Shown: positions 41,374-51,781, counted from the first letter of the stretch. The stretch is DNA of 64,000 nucleotides from Methylonatrum kenyense (GCF_023195885.1 NZ_JALPKO010000002.1:310001-374000); one strand, 5' to 3'. Notes: generated by a model not told the origin, from the letters alone. Numbers and translations: made by a program.

Positions 41374-42416
41374 CGCAGGCGTTCGCGACCGTCGGCGGTG
41401 CGCCGGTAGCGCTGCCAGTCATCGGCACCACTGCGGCACATACCGTAGGTGAACGGCGTGCGCATGCCCGGAGTCTGGAAGCGTAGATCACGGAACCAGA
41501 CGCAGCGTTCGCCGTCGACGGTCTCGATCGCATACAGCGCCGGCGCGTCGGCGAACCAGTGGTAGAATTGCATCGCATCCTCGGCCCAGACGGTGCGGGC
41601 CGCGGCGTCTTCCTCGCCGTCGCCGAATTTCCGATAGCTCTGCCAGACGGCCTGCTCCACCGGCGGATAGGCGGCATGCAGCCGGCGCAGGAAGCCGGCG
41701 TCCGGACCCGGGTCGGCAAGAGCCTCGCTGCGCAGCAGATTGAACCGCGCCAGAGTGTGTCGCTCCGGTTCGCTGATGATGACCTTCCAGTTGAACCAGG
41801 AAAGCGCCTGCGGGTAGGCCTCGATGCGCTCGACGGTCAGGCCCCGCTGTTCCGCCTGGGCAATACCGACCGCCAGCGCAGCCCGGTATTGGGTGTACTG
41901 CAGCAGCACCGCCGCGGTAATCGCGACCAGCGTCAGGCTGGCCGCGAGGCGGGGTCGCCAGACCAGTGACAGCAGCAGGCCGAGCACCAGGATGGCCGAG
42001 AACCAGGGGTCGATGATGAACGTCGTGTTGAAGCCCGGGGCCCAGTTGCTGAGCGGCGCCAGGATCTGGGTGCCGTAGCTGGTGATCAGGTCGCCGAGGA
42101 TATGGATCCCCAGGCCCAGGAAGCAGACGCCGTAATAGGCTTTCCAGGAATGCCGCCGGCCACCGAGCAGGGCGAAACCGATCGCCAGCACCCAGGCCCA
42201 AGCCGGCAGCAGCAACAGTGAATGGGTTTCGGCGCGATGCTGCTCCAGATACGCCACCTGGCCCCAGAGCCGGATCAGGATATCCGCGTCCGGCGCCCCG
42301 CCGGCGATGAAGCCGACGATGGTGCGCTCGCGCAAGGACAGCGTGTTGACCCGGTGTTCCGGCGCGGTGGCACGGGCAAGCACGGCGCCGCTGATGGCGT
42401 GAGTCAGGGTATCCAG
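41370..42416 (-). CDS. Membrane-bound metal-dependent hydrolase-like protein (YdjM type), apparent CTG start
   Basis: The protein belongs to the PF04307 membrane-bound hydrolase family, with histidine ligands near the N terminus, PDAD and ETHSLLLLP blocks, and several transmembrane helices in residues about 60-190. The usual family start MDxxTHAxxG is present only if translation begins at CTG 42416 (then LDTLTHAISGAV). A GGAGAG stands 6 bases upstream of that CTG. The next start codon, GTG 42381-42383, would remove 11 residues including the conserved TH. The C-terminal 150 residues form a soluble domain of unknown role. It overlaps the transporter gene by 4 bases. Confidence 0.75.
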   Translation of the reverse strand: MDTLTHAISGAVLARATAPEHRVNTLSLRERTIVGFIAGGAPDADILIRLWGQVAYLEQHRAETHSLLLLPAWAWVLAIGFALLGGRRHSWKAYYGVCFLGLGIHILGDLITSYGTQILAPLSNWAPGFNTTFIIDPWFSAILVLGLLLSLVWRPRLAASLTLVAITAAVLLQYTQYRAALAVGIAQAEQRGLTVERIEAYPQALSWFNWKVIISEPERHTLARFNLLRSEALADPGPDAGFLRRLHAAYPPVEQAVWQSYRKFGDGEEDAAARTVWAEDAMQFYHWFADAPALYAIETVDGERCVWFRDLRFQTPGMRTPFTYGMCRSGADDWQRYRRTADGRERLR

Positions 42417-42497
42417 ACGGTACTCTCCAGATGGCTGTTCTACTAACTTGCAGGCACTCGGCCGGCCGGATCGTCGGGCCCTGCTGTCGGCCGCCGC

Positions 42498-43133
42498 CTA
42501 GTTCACACGATCCGGCGACGTGGCCTGTGCTGGCGGCAGGGCCTCCAGAATTGTCGCGGCCTGCCAGCCGAAACGCCGGTTGATACCGTGCACCCCCCGG
42601 CGGAACAGTGCACGTGCCTGCTCCGGCCCTGACTCCGCATCACGCAGCCAGAGCACGAAGCTGGAGACAAACAGGCTGGTCAGCGCGGTTTCCTCCAGCG
42701 CCCGGCGCAAGCCGCTGGCATTGCAGTGGGCCGCCTCGCGCAGCCACTGTACCGTGCGACTGATGCGAAGCACAGACGGAATCTGGATGTGGATGTGGCC
42801 TGGTTCCAGCTTGCCGAGGATCATTTGCCGGGTCACACGATGGCGTGCCTGCATGGCATCGAGCCAGCAGAACAACAGGTGCTCCAGGCGTGACTCCACC
42901 GGCAGGCTGACCAGTGCCGGGTCGGCGGCGGCCCGCAGCATGGCCTGGTCGGCGCGGTCAAACCAGGCGTCGGCCAGCTCCTCCTTTTCGCGAAAGTGAT
43001 TGGACAGCTCCTGCAGCGGGCAGTCCAGTCGGTGCGCCACGTCCTGCAGGCGCACCGACTCCCAGTCCGCCTGCTCGGCGAGCTCCACGGCGGCATCGAC
43101 TATCTGGTCACGGGTCGGGTTCATCGGTGTCAT
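42498..43133 (-). CDS. TetR-type transcriptional regulator
   Basis: This 211-residue protein has an N-terminal TetR-like helix-turn-helix (about 4-55): PTRDQIVDAAVELAEQ, then VRLQDVAHRLDCPLQELSNHF and EKEELADAWFDRAD. The C-terminal ligand domain (about 65-200) is helical and resembles the COQ9-like branch (LEHLLFCWLDAM, ETALTSLFVSSFVLWL). Target and ligand are unknown. The reading frame is open much further upstream (to 43967), but that part is antisense to the hydrolase gene and lacks homology signs. ATG 43133 or 43124 is the likely start; both lack a strong ribosome site. Confidence 0.75.
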   Translation of the reverse strand: MTPMNPTRDQIVDAAVELAEQADWESVRLQDVAHRLDCPLQELSNHFREKEELADAWFDRADQAMLRAAADPALVSLPVESRLEHLLFCWLDAMQARHRVTRQMILGKLEPGHIHIQIPSVLRISRTVQWLREAAHCNASGLRRALEETALTSLFVSSFVLWLRDAESGPEQARALFRRGVHGINRRFGWQAATILEALPPAQATSPDRVN

Positions 43134-43220
43134 TCTCGCAACAAGACCATCATGGGGCTGAGTATAGAAAGCCAACATCGTAAACTCGCCGGTTTCCGGA
43201 ACTGACAAGCAGGAAGTGAC

Positions 43221-43721
43221 ATGATTCGACACGTCTGGTTTGCCCACGGCAAGGAAAGTGGCCCCTGGGGGCGGAAGATCAGCGCGCTGGCGGAGCAGGC
43301 CAGAGATCGGGGGCTGAACGTCGAGAGCCCGGACTACGGGTTTACGATGGACCCCGACGAGCGGGTGCGTCACCTGTTGTCGCTGCGCCCTCCAGTGGAC
43401 GAGGGACTCGCGCTGGTGGGTTCCAGCATGGGCGGTTACGTCGCTGCCGTGGCGAGTGGCAGCTTGCAGCCCGACGGCCTGTTTCTGATGGCTCCGGCGG
43501 TGGATATTCCCGGCTATGAAGCCGATACCACACCGCGGGCACCGGTGGTGTCCGTCGTGCACGGCTGGCAGGACGAGATCATTCCGCACGACGTTGTTTA
43601 TCGCTGGAGTGAGCGGCATCGGGCACCATTGACGCTGGTCGACGCCGAACACGCACTGAACTCGCGGCTGGATGAGGTCAGCGCCCTGTTCGAGAACTTC
43701 CTGGACCGCTTGCAGGCATGA
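43221..43721 (+). CDS. Small alpha/beta hydrolase (YqiA/YcfP-like)
   Basis: The 166-residue protein is a compact alpha/beta hydrolase. It has HGKESGPWGRKI at the N-terminal loop, the nucleophile elbow GSSMGGYVA (about 67-75), VHGWQDEIIP carrying the acidic residue (about 113-122) and a histidine in AEHALNSR. That completes a Ser-Asp-His triad. The substrate is unknown. It is divergent from the TetR-type gene (88 bases) and overlaps the downstream membrane protein gene by 4 bases. Confidence 0.85.
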   Translation: MIRHVWFAHGKESGPWGRKISALAEQARDRGLNVESPDYGFTMDPDERVRHLLSLRPPVDEGLALVGSSMGGYVAAVASGSLQPDGLFLMAPAVDIPGYEADTTPRAPVVSVVHGWQDEIIPHDVVYRWSERHRAPLTLVDAEHALNSRLDEVSALFENFLDRLQA

Positions 43722-44167
43722 GCACGGAAAAACCGATGAGTGATTCGATACGCAAGACGCCACCGCGACTGGCGCCCCTGCTGCACGGCGTGCTGGCCCT
43801 GATCGCGGCCAGTGTGCTGTATGTGCCGGTGCTGCGTCTGCGCGAGGCCGAGGACCTGAGCATTGCCGCAATCGGTGGCGCCTGGACCACGGTGTCGCTG
43901 GTGCTGCTGATCGGGCTGCTGGTAGCCGCGGTGCTGGTGGTCGTTGTCGACCGGGGTACCTGGTCACGCCTGCTGTTGCTGGATCTCGGGGTCATCGTCG
44001 GCCTCGTCCCCGCCGTGATCGGGCTGGTGCTGGGCTGGTCGGCCCCGGAAGGCGGTGTCGACGGCCTGGCCTGGGGCTTCTGGCTGGCCATGCTGTTGCT
44101 GGTCGCCCGGATTCCACTGACCTTGTGGATCCGCACCCATGCGGCACGCATGCCGCGGGACCGGTGA
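43718..44167 (+). CDS. Small integral membrane protein of unknown function
   Basis: I do not recognise this 149-residue protein. It has four clear hydrophobic segments (about 22-42, 53-77, 86-108 and 118-136), short cytoplasmic tails rich in basic residues, and no charged residues within the helices. Two ATG codons (43718 and 43736) could start it; the first overlaps the hydrolase stop by ATGA and is used here. It is likely co-translated with the small hydrolase. Confidence 0.7.
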   Translation: MSTEKPMSDSIRKTPPRLAPLLHGVLALIAASVLYVPVLRLREAEDLSIAAIGGAWTTVSLVLLIGLLVAAVLVVVVDRGTWSRLLLLDLGVIVGLVPAVIGLVLGWSAPEGGVDGLAWGFWLAMLLLVARIPLTLWIRTHAARMPRDR

Positions 44168-44242
44168 TCGGAACGATCGACAGGGTTTCGCGGTCGGGAA
44201 ACCGTTCCCGGTTCTTTCTGATCCCATTAACGGAGACTGCCC

Positions 44243-44749
44243 ATGCCCCGATTTCTGATCCTGCCCGGCCTGCTGCTAGCCACCTTGCCGTTGATCCTCG
44301 CCGCGGGCGACGGTATCTCCTCGGCCGAGCTGGAGGAACAAGAGGTATTGGGTCACGTCGAGGACGTGCGGCTCATGCCGGACGATATTCCGGCGCAGGC
44401 GCGGCTCGATACCGGGGCACGGCGCAGCTCCCTGCATGCGCGGGACATCGAGACCTTCGACAAGGACGGTGAGGATTGGGTGCGGTTCCTGTTCGACGAC
44501 CATGACGGCGGCAAACACGATTTCGAGCTGCCGCTGGAGGACGAAATCGAGGTGACCCAGGCCAGCGGCCAGGAAACGCGGTATGTGGTAAAGATCGGTC
44601 TCTGCGTTGCCGATCAGTACGAGGAAACCGATTTCACGCTGACCGACCGCAGCGCGCTGACCTATCCAATCCTGGTCGGCCGGACGTTCCTCTCGGAGGG
44701 GGTACTGGTCAGCTCGGAGCATGACCGGACGGTAAAACCTGGATGTTAG
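44243..44749 (+). CDS. Retropepsin-like aspartic protease, exported (RimK-associated type)
   Basis: This 168-residue protein has an N-terminal signal sequence (hydrophobic to LILAAG, about 21) and a single retropepsin-type domain with the catalytic aspartate D56 in RLDTGARRSSL. Further marks are FDKDGEDWVRF, TQASGQETRYVVKI, and YPILVGRTFL. It belongs to the PF05618 group of small proteases, often encoded with RimK-type ligases. A paralogue with the same layout lies at 52631-53152. It ends with a cysteine. Repeat element IR-A begins at its stop codon. Confidence 0.85.
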   Translation: MPRFLILPGLLLATLPLILAAGDGISSAELEEQEVLGHVEDVRLMPDDIPAQARLDTGARRSSLHARDIETFDKDGEDWVRFLFDDHDGGKHDFELPLEDEIEVTQASGQETRYVVKIGLCVADQYEETDFTLTDRSALTYPILVGRTFLSEGVLVSSEHDRTVKPGC

Positions 44750-44850
44750 TTTTCAGATTTCAGTGTTCAGTTTTCAGACGTCGAAGATCTGCAACGCATG
44801 GCCGTTAGCCGAATGTTTGTCTGAACACTGAAACCTGAACCACTGAACAC
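44749..44850. repeat. Inverted-repeat element IR-A
   Basis: The left arm (TTTTCAGATTTCAGTGTTCA) and the right arm (GTTTGTCTGAACACTGAAAC, then CTGAACCACTGAACAC) are imperfect inverted repeats around about 45 bases. The same arms occur at 50365-50489. It sits between convergent genes. A perfect hairpin, CGCTCATC-ATA-GATGAGCG, follows at 44852-44870 and overlaps the end of the tlpA-like gene. Confidence 0.65.
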
Positions 44851-44857
44851 TCGCTCA

Positions 44858-45370
44858 TCATAGATGAGCGTTAATCACCGGCTCTAACTCCTCCCGCGTG
44901 ATCTCGCGGGCGAAGCGATGCACGATATGGCCGTCCTGGTCGATGATGACGGTGTACGGCAACGTGCCGCTCTGGTTGCCGTAGGTCTCGAGGATTTCGG
45001 AAACGGCCTGTACGCCGATCAGGCTGGGGTAATTGACCTCGAACTCGGCATAGAAATCGCGGGCATCGTCCTCGCGGTCCATGGCAACGCCGAGGAAGCG
45101 CACGCCCCGTTCCTCGTACTCGTCCTGCAGTTCCATGAACATCGGAATCTCGTGCACGCAGGGCGGGCACCAGCTGCCCCAGAAGTTCAGCACCACCAGG
45201 TAGCCATCCCACTCGCTGATCGAGCGTTCCTCGCCGTCAAGATCAGGCAGCACAAACTCGGGCCGTGTCTCCGGGCCGCGCTCCTGCCAGGCCGTCCAGG
45301 CAAGGAAACCGCCAGCGCCGGCGGCGGCACCGAGCACAATAACGAGTAAAAGGGTGATCAGTTTCGGCAT
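44858..45370 (-). CDS. TlpA-family thiol-disulfide reductase
   Basis: This 170-residue periplasmic, membrane-anchored thioredoxin-like protein has an N-terminal hydrophobic segment (about 3-22) and the redox motif WGSWCPPCVHE (about 75-85). A cis-proline occurs later in TLPYTVII. It should reduce disulfides of exported or cytochrome c proteins. The ATG at 45370 lies 2 bases from the dsbD stop. It is the third gene of a cutA-dsbD-tlpA unit, so it may receive electrons from DsbD. Confidence 0.9.
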   Translation of the reverse strand: MPKLITLLLVIVLGAAAGAGGFLAWTAWQERGPETRPEFVLPDLDGEERSISEWDGYLVVLNFWGSWCPPCVHEIPMFMELQDEYEERGVRFLGVAMDREDDARDFYAEFEVNYPSLIGVQAVSEILETYGNQSGTLPYTVIIDQDGHIVHRFAREITREELEPVINAHL

Positions 45371-45371
45371 A

Positions 45372-47243
45372 TTATTCCCGCGCCGCCTCCACAACCTGCA
45401 CGAACTCATCCGGCGGCATGAAGCCGACGACCCGCTTGTCTTCGCGTTCCTGGCCGTCGCTGCCGTAGAAGATCACGGCGGGCGGCAGGAACACGTTAAG
45501 GTGTTCCAGCAGGGCCCGGTGGGAGCTGTTCATGCCGGTGACATCCACCTTCACCAGCTTGGTGTCCTCCAGCGCATCGCGGACCGTCTGATCGGCGAAG
45601 GTGTTCCGTTCCAGTTGCACGCAATAGACGCACCAGTCCGCGTACACATCCACCATCACCGCACGATCATCGGCATTGGCAGACGCGATGACCTGCTCCA
45701 GTTCCTCGACGTTCTCGACCACGCGCCACGGCAGCGGCTCGCGATCGTCGACCGCCAGCGGTGTCCAGAAGCTGTGGCCACCGATGGCGGCACCGGTGAT
45801 CAGCACTGCACCCCAGACGCCGGCCGCCGTTCCGGCCAGGCCGCGAGCGATGCCGGCGCCACCACCGACCTGGCGCCGGAACACGGCACTAAGCAGCCAG
45901 CCGGCAACGCCGAACAGGAGCATGGCCCAGAGTGCCAGTGCCACCTGGTCGGGCAGCAGGCGACCAAGCATCCAGATGGCGACACCGATGAAGATCACGC
46001 CGAACACCCGGCGGACGGTGATCATCCACGGGCCGGAGCGGGGTAGCCAGCGGCCTGCCGCGGTGCCGATCAGCAGCAGCGGCAGACCCATGCCGTTACC
46101 CATCGCGAACAGTGCCAGACCGCCGAGCACCGCATCGCCGGTGTTGCTGATGAAGGCCAGCGCGGCGATCAGGGCGGGGCCGGAGCAGGCGCCGACGATC
46201 AATGCCGACAACACGCCCATGATGCCGGCGCCAATGAAGGTGCCACCGCGTTGCCGGCGGGACAGCGCGCCCAGCCGGTTCTGGATGGCCGTTGGCATCT
46301 GCAGATTGAAGACGCCGAACATGGCCAGCGCCAGGAACACGAACAGGGCCGAAAAGACCCCCAGCACCCAGGGACCCTGCAGGTCGGCCTGGATCGCCGA
46401 GCCGGTCATGCCGGCCGCGGTTCCGGCCAGTGCATAGGTGACGGCGGTGGCCTGGATGAACACCAGCGACAGCAGGAATGCGCGGCCGCTTGATCGTTTG
46501 GCGTCGCCGGCGATGATGCCGGACAGGATAGGGATCAGCGGGTACATGCAGGCGGTGAAGGCCAGCAGCAGGCCGGCCATGAAGAAGCCGCCGAGGATCA
46601 GCGGCAGGCTGCCGCCACCGAGCAGGCCCTGCAGATCCCCTCCAGGCAATCCGGCGATGCCGCCATTGGCGCCGCCACCCGGACCGCCGCCAGCGGTGAA
46701 GCCGGTACTCTGGGAGCCCGCCGCCATATCGAAGCTGTTCTGCATCGGCGGATAACACACGCCGTTGTCGGCACAACCCTGATAATCCACGTGCAGCACG
46801 ACGCGATCGCCGTCCACCGGCCCGTCGAGCTGGATGTAGACCTCCAGGGTGCCGTAGTAGACCTCCATCATCCCGAAGTTGGGATCGTCCTTCTTGATGC
46901 CGTCCGGCATTTCGTAGCCGGCAATCTCGGCGCCGTCGACGGCGAAATCGAGCCTGTCGCGGTACAGGTAGTAGCCGTCGGCGGTGCGCCAGCGGGCAAT
47001 GATGATGTCGTCGCCAATCAGTTCCGCCGAGAACGGGAAGGCCTGATCCGGTGGCAGCAGGTCATCGTCGCCGCCACCACCAAACAGGGCCCGCAGTCCC
47101 GAGGACTGGCTGCTGCCTTCCTGGTACATCGGGATATCGCCACCGTTGCCGCCGTCCACCGCGGTCGCGGTGGCAGGCAGCAGCAGGCCGATGCAGAGCA
47201 TCAGCAGCAACAGCGGCAGGTGATGGAAGCGCAGTGTTGGCAT
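45372..47243 (-). CDS. dsbD: Thiol:disulfide interchange protein DsbD
   Basis: DsbD carries reducing power from cytoplasmic thioredoxin across the inner membrane. The 623-residue protein has a signal peptide (to about TATAVDGG), the N-terminal DsbD-alpha domain with cysteines in YQGCADNGVCYPPM (about 155-168), eight hydrophobic segments with the paired cysteines in FTACMYPLIPILSG and GACSGPALIAAL, and a C-terminal thioredoxin domain with YADWCVYCVQLE (about 532-543). A glycine-rich linker (AGGGPGGGANGG) joins the first and second domains. It starts 31 bases after the cutA stop. Confidence 0.95.
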   Translation of the reverse strand: MPTLRFHHLPLLLLMLCIGLLLPATATAVDGGNGGDIPMYQEGSSQSSGLRALFGGGGDDDLLPPDQAFPFSAELIGDDIIIARWRTADGYYLYRDRLDFAVDGAEIAGYEMPDGIKKDDPNFGMMEVYYGTLEVYIQLDGPVDGDRVVLHVDYQGCADNGVCYPPMQNSFDMAAGSQSTGFTAGGGPGGGANGGIAGLPGGDLQGLLGGGSLPLILGGFFMAGLLLAFTACMYPLIPILSGIIAGDAKRSSGRAFLLSLVFIQATAVTYALAGTAAGMTGSAIQADLQGPWVLGVFSALFVFLALAMFGVFNLQMPTAIQNRLGALSRRQRGGTFIGAGIMGVLSALIVGACSGPALIAALAFISNTGDAVLGGLALFAMGNGMGLPLLLIGTAAGRWLPRSGPWMITVRRVFGVIFIGVAIWMLGRLLPDQVALALWAMLLFGVAGWLLSAVFRRQVGGGAGIARGLAGTAAGVWGAVLITGAAIGGHSFWTPLAVDDREPLPWRVVENVEELEQVIASANADDRAVMVDVYADWCVYCVQLERNTFADQTVRDALEDTKLVKVDVTGMNSSHRALLEHLNVFLPPAVIFYGSDGQEREDKRVVGFMPPDEFVQVVEAARE

Positions 47244-47274
47244 GTTCGGATAGACCTGCGACAGGTCGCGGCGT

Positions 47275-47604
47275 TCAGCCCTCGGCGGTGGTTTGATAGC
47301 CGACCCAGGCCAGGTAGTCGTTCAGCCCGGTACTGATCGGCAGCGCAATGACCTCGGGCAGTTCGTCCGGATGCAGCCGGAGCACGGTTTCCTCCAGCTT
47401 TTTCCAGCGCCCGCGGGTGGTCTTCATCACCAGCAGCCACTCCTGGTCGCGGCAGGTTTCACCCTTCCAGCGGTAGACCGAGGTCAGGCCGGGGATGATG
47501 TTCACGCAGGCGGCAAGATTTTCCTCCACCAGGGTGTCGGCGATTTCGTTGGCGGTGTCCGCATCCGGACAGGTGGAAAGGCCCACCAGGTGTTCGGCGC
47601 TCAT
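47275..47604 (-). CDS. cutA: Divalent-cation tolerance protein CutA
   Basis: The 109-residue CutA is a trimeric cytoplasmic protein connected with copper tolerance. Family segments ENLAACVNIIPGLTSVYRWKG (partly at 28-48), EWLLVMKTTR, and HPDELPEVIALPI are all present. It is the first gene of the cutA-dsbD-tlpA unit, an arrangement common in Gammaproteobacteria. Start ATG at 47604; no unusual features are seen. Confidence 0.95.
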   Translation of the reverse strand: MSAEHLVGLSTCPDADTANEIADTLVEENLAACVNIIPGLTSVYRWKGETCRDQEWLLVMKTTRGRWKKLEETVLRLHPDELPEVIALPISTGLNDYLAWVGYQTTAEG

Positions 47605-47697
47605 GGGTTGACCCTCGTCGCAATCTCCGCGATGCGCGATTGTAGCAATGGATGCAGCGTTTGGGATGCCGCGCGCGAATCAATCGGTAGCGGTGGG

Positions 47698-48165
47698 TCA
47701 GCGCTCGTCCGGGTCCGGCGGCTGAGCCGGCCAGTCGACGATCCGCTCCTCGATGTGTTCGGGGTGCACATGCTGCTCGTTGACCACGCGGCCGCGCACC
47801 GATACGCCGGCCCGGTGCACGGTCTCCGGGTCACCGGAAACCAACGGGTGCCACCAGGCCAGATCCCGGCCCTCGGCCAGCCGCCGGTAAGCGCAGCTTG
47901 GCGGCAGCCAGTCGGCATAGCGGGCGGTGTTCAGGGTCATGTGGAGGCACTCCGGCACCCGCCCGAAGCGATTCGTGTAGTCGCCGCAGCGGCAGCTCTG
48001 CGTGTCCAGCAGGCGGCAGGCGATGTCCGTGTGCACGACCTCGGCGGTGTCCTCGTCCTCGAGTTTCTGCAGACAACAGCGGCCGCAACCGTCGCACAAC
48101 GATTCCCACTGACGCTCGCTCATCTGCGCCAGCGGCACGTGTTTCCAGAAGGCCTCGTCGCTCAT
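47698..48165 (-). CDS. UPF0260 (YcgN-like) cysteine-cluster protein
   Basis: The 155-residue protein has the UPF0260 pattern. WKHVPLAQMSERQWESLC starts it, DGCGRCCLQKL (about 25-35) and CRLLDTQSCRCGDY (about 50-63) supply the cysteine clusters, and PPSCAYRRLAEGRDLAWWHPL follows. It probably binds a metal or iron-sulfur centre; the function is not established. It starts 7 bases after the tspO-like stop and may be co-transcribed with it. Confidence 0.9.
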   Translation of the reverse strand: MSDEAFWKHVPLAQMSERQWESLCDGCGRCCLQKLEDEDTAEVVHTDIACRLLDTQSCRCGDYTNRFGRVPECLHMTLNTARYADWLPPSCAYRRLAEGRDLAWWHPLVSGDPETVHRAGVSVRGRVVNEQHVHPEHIEERIVDWPAQPPDPDER

Positions 48166-48172
48166 GGCGCGC

Positions 48173-48637
48173 TCAGTTCAGCACCCAGATACCAGCGTTC
48201 AGGCTGACCGCATTGCTTACCCAGAGCAAGTACGGCACCAAGAGCCAGCCGGCCAGTCGGTGTTGCCGGAAGAAGGCCACCAGCGTTGCCAGCAGCAGGA
48301 CCCAGAGCAGCAGCAGGTCCAGCAGCGCCAGCCCGACCCAGTGCAGGCCGAAGAACAGCCAGGACCAGAGCCCGTTCACGATCAACTGTGCGACGAACAG
48401 ACCCAGCGCGGTGCCGGCCCCCGGTTGCTCGCGGCGGCACCAGACCAGCCAGGCCGCCACCGCCATCATCGCGTAGAGCGCGGTCCACACGGGTCCGAAG
48501 AGCCAATTTGGCGGCGTCCACGGCGGCTTGTCGATGGCCGCATACCATTCGCCCGGCGTGAACCAGGCACCGAAGGCGGCTACCGCGAAGCAAATCACCA
48601 GCCAGGCCAGCAGCGCGGGCAGTCGGGCAATGGACAT
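48173..48637 (-). CDS. TspO/MBR family tryptophan-rich sensory protein
   Basis: This 154-residue protein has five transmembrane helices and the tryptophan-rich TspO pattern: WYAAIDKPPWTPPNWLFGPVW (parts at 28-48), WLVWCRRE, and LIVNGLWSWLFFGLHW (about 82-97). TspO binds porphyrins and modulates stress or pigment genes in some proteobacteria. The ATG at 48637 is preferred because GGAG stands 8 bases upstream and the first helix begins there. Upstream codons give a 30-residue arginine-rich extension that is not family-like. Confidence 0.9.
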   Translation of the reverse strand: MSIARLPALLAWLVICFAVAAFGAWFTPGEWYAAIDKPPWTPPNWLFGPVWTALYAMMAVAAWLVWCRREQPGAGTALGLFVAQLIVNGLWSWLFFGLHWVGLALLDLLLLWVLLLATLVAFFRQHRLAGWLLVPYLLWVSNAVSLNAGIWVLN

Positions 48638-48750
48638 GCGAGGACTCCAACGTCGGGGTCGGATCAGACAGCGCCTAACTGTATACTCTGCGCCCTCCGC
48701 GGAGACAGCCCCGTCTTCGCACCCCATTCGCAGGCAGGATCAGGAACCCG

Positions 48751-50317
<1,567 letters not shown>

Positions 50318-50331
<14 letters not shown>

Positions 50332-50366
50332 GCAGCGCCATGCGCCGCTCAATGCTCGCGGGCGTT
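50318..50366 (+). terminator. Very long terminator stem overlapping the prfC stop codon
   Basis: CCCGCGAGCATTGAGC (50318-50333) is perfectly complementary to GCTCAATGCTCGCGGG (50347-50362), 16 bp, with an inner GCGC/GCGC pair. The stop codon TGA (50329-50331) lies in the left arm. CGTTTT follows. It directly adjoins IR-B. Confidence 0.75.
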
Positions 50367-50489
50367 TTCAGGTTTCAGTGTTCAGTTTTCAGACAAACAT
50401 CCGGCAGTTGGGTACTCGTTGCAGGCCTGCAATCTACAGGCGGTGGCCGCGTGTTTGTCTGAACACTGAAACCTGAACCACTGAAAACT
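50365..50489. repeat. Inverted-repeat element IR-B
   Basis: The left arm (TTTTCAGGTTTCAGTGTTCA, then GTTTTCAGACAAACAT) and the right arm (GTGTTTGTCTGAACACTGAA, then ACCTGAACCACTGAAAAC) are nearly perfect inverted repeats around about 50 bases. It is the second copy of the element at 44749-44850. It lies between the convergent prfC and traB-like genes. Confidence 0.7.
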
Positions 50490-50496
50490 TTTCTTA

Positions 50497-51702
50497 TCAG
50501 CTTCCAACCAACCGCTCAAAAATCCGAAAGCCCGCAATATACGTCCCCGCCGCCGAGCCCAGCGTTGCGAACAGGAACACCAGCAGCGTGCGTGAGACGC
50601 GGTTGGTCCACCAGCCGCGGAGTCGGGCGACGTCCTGGCGCAGGCTGGCGAAATGGGAGACGGTCGGGCGGCGCAGGTAGAGCTCCACGCCGGCGGCGAC
50701 GAAGCCGGCTCCTATGGTCGGGTTGAGCGAGGTCAGTGGCGCGGCGAAGAAGGCGGCAATCACGGTGCCGGGGTGGCCCCAGGCCAGCGCGACCCCGAGT
50801 GCGGACAGGGTGCCATTGATCAGGAACCAGTCGGTGATCAGCTCCATGCCGAGCTCGAAGTTGCGGCTGAAACCGATCACGAAACCGGCTAGCACCAGGG
50901 CCACGATGATCCAGGGTATATAGCCGGTCCACTTGCTTGGCGGCGGTGTCGCCTCCAGTGACCGCCGCTCGGGTTCCGGGTCTGCCGGGAGTTCAGCCCG
51001 CAGGTGCTCGCCCAGCCCCTTCAGGTGCCCGGCACCGATGACAACCAGCACGTTGCGATAGCGGCCGGCCGGGTTTTTCTCCACCAGCCGCAGCGCCATA
51101 AAGCGATCGCGTTCGGCGATCAGCGGCCGGTAGAGGGCTTCGGACTGTGCGGCGAATTCGTTGAAGGTGGACTCCAGCACGTCGCCCTGCTTGAGTCTCT
51201 CGATCTCTTCCTCGCTCACGGTTTGCCGCGACAGCAGGCTTGCGAACAGCCCGGAGATAAGCCCCATCCGCTGCCACCAGGGCACGCTGCGATAGACGCG
51301 CTTCAGGGTCACGCCCACCTCGCGGTCGACCAGCAGCACCGGGATGCCGGCCTTCTCCGCTTCGCTGATTGCCATGCGCATCTCGGCGCCCGGCTCGATG
51401 CCGGATTGCTCCGCGACCCGCTGCTGGAAGGCGCCGAGTGCCAGGCTGGCCGCGACCATGCCGGCCTTGCCGCTGCGGATCACCTGGAACAGGTCCATGC
51501 GCGCCATTGCATCCGGGTCGACGATGCTGCGGTGCCGGGTCTGACACAGCTCGATGGCCACCGCATCGAACTCGCCGGACTGGATCAGCTCGGCAACCTC
51601 CTCGGCGCTGGCGCGCGAGACATGCGCCGTTCCCAGCAGGGTGTAACGGCATTGGCCCAGATCGACAATATCCCGTGGGCCCTGAATGGCACTGTCCGAC
51701 AT
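50497..51702 (-). CDS. TraB family membrane protein
   Basis: This 401-residue protein has an N-terminal TraB/GumN-type domain (about 15-255: YTLLGTAHVSRASAEEV, VAIELCQTRH, VLLVDREVGVTLKR, VVIGAGHLKGLGEHL) and four hydrophobic segments in the last 140 residues (about 265-285, 300-320, 330-350 and 378-398). The conserved GTAHVS and GAGHLKG loops resemble the active-site layout of Tiki/erythromycin-esterase-like proteins. The exact function is unknown. ATG 51702 is used; an in-frame ATG at 51741 would add 13 residues. It is divergent from the mtfA-like gene. Confidence 0.85.
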   Translation of the reverse strand: MSDSAIQGPRDIVDLGQCRYTLLGTAHVSRASAEEVAELIQSGEFDAVAIELCQTRHRSIVDPDAMARMDLFQVIRSGKAGMVAASLALGAFQQRVAEQSGIEPGAEMRMAISEAEKAGIPVLLVDREVGVTLKRVYRSVPWWQRMGLISGLFASLLSRQTVSEEEIERLKQGDVLESTFNEFAAQSEALYRPLIAERDRFMALRLVEKNPAGRYRNVLVVIGAGHLKGLGEHLRAELPADPEPERRSLEATPPPSKWTGYIPWIIVALVLAGFVIGFSRNFELGMELITDWFLINGTLSALGVALAWGHPGTVIAAFFAAPLTSLNPTIGAGFVAAGVELYLRRPTVSHFASLRQDVARLRGWWTNRVSRTLLVFLFATLGSAAGTYIAGFRIFERLVGS

Positions 51703-51781
51703 GAAGGCGCTCTCTGCTTCGCGAAGGCGATGATTATCCATGCCCGGGTGCCGTATTGCGAGGCGCCGGCCGCAGGTGGGA

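Noticed and set aside
43134-43967. N-terminal extension of the TetR-type frame up to 43967
   Set aside because: The extra 278 codons are antisense to the small hydrolase and look like random Arg/Pro/Ala-rich sequence. The DNA-binding domain starts at about 43124.
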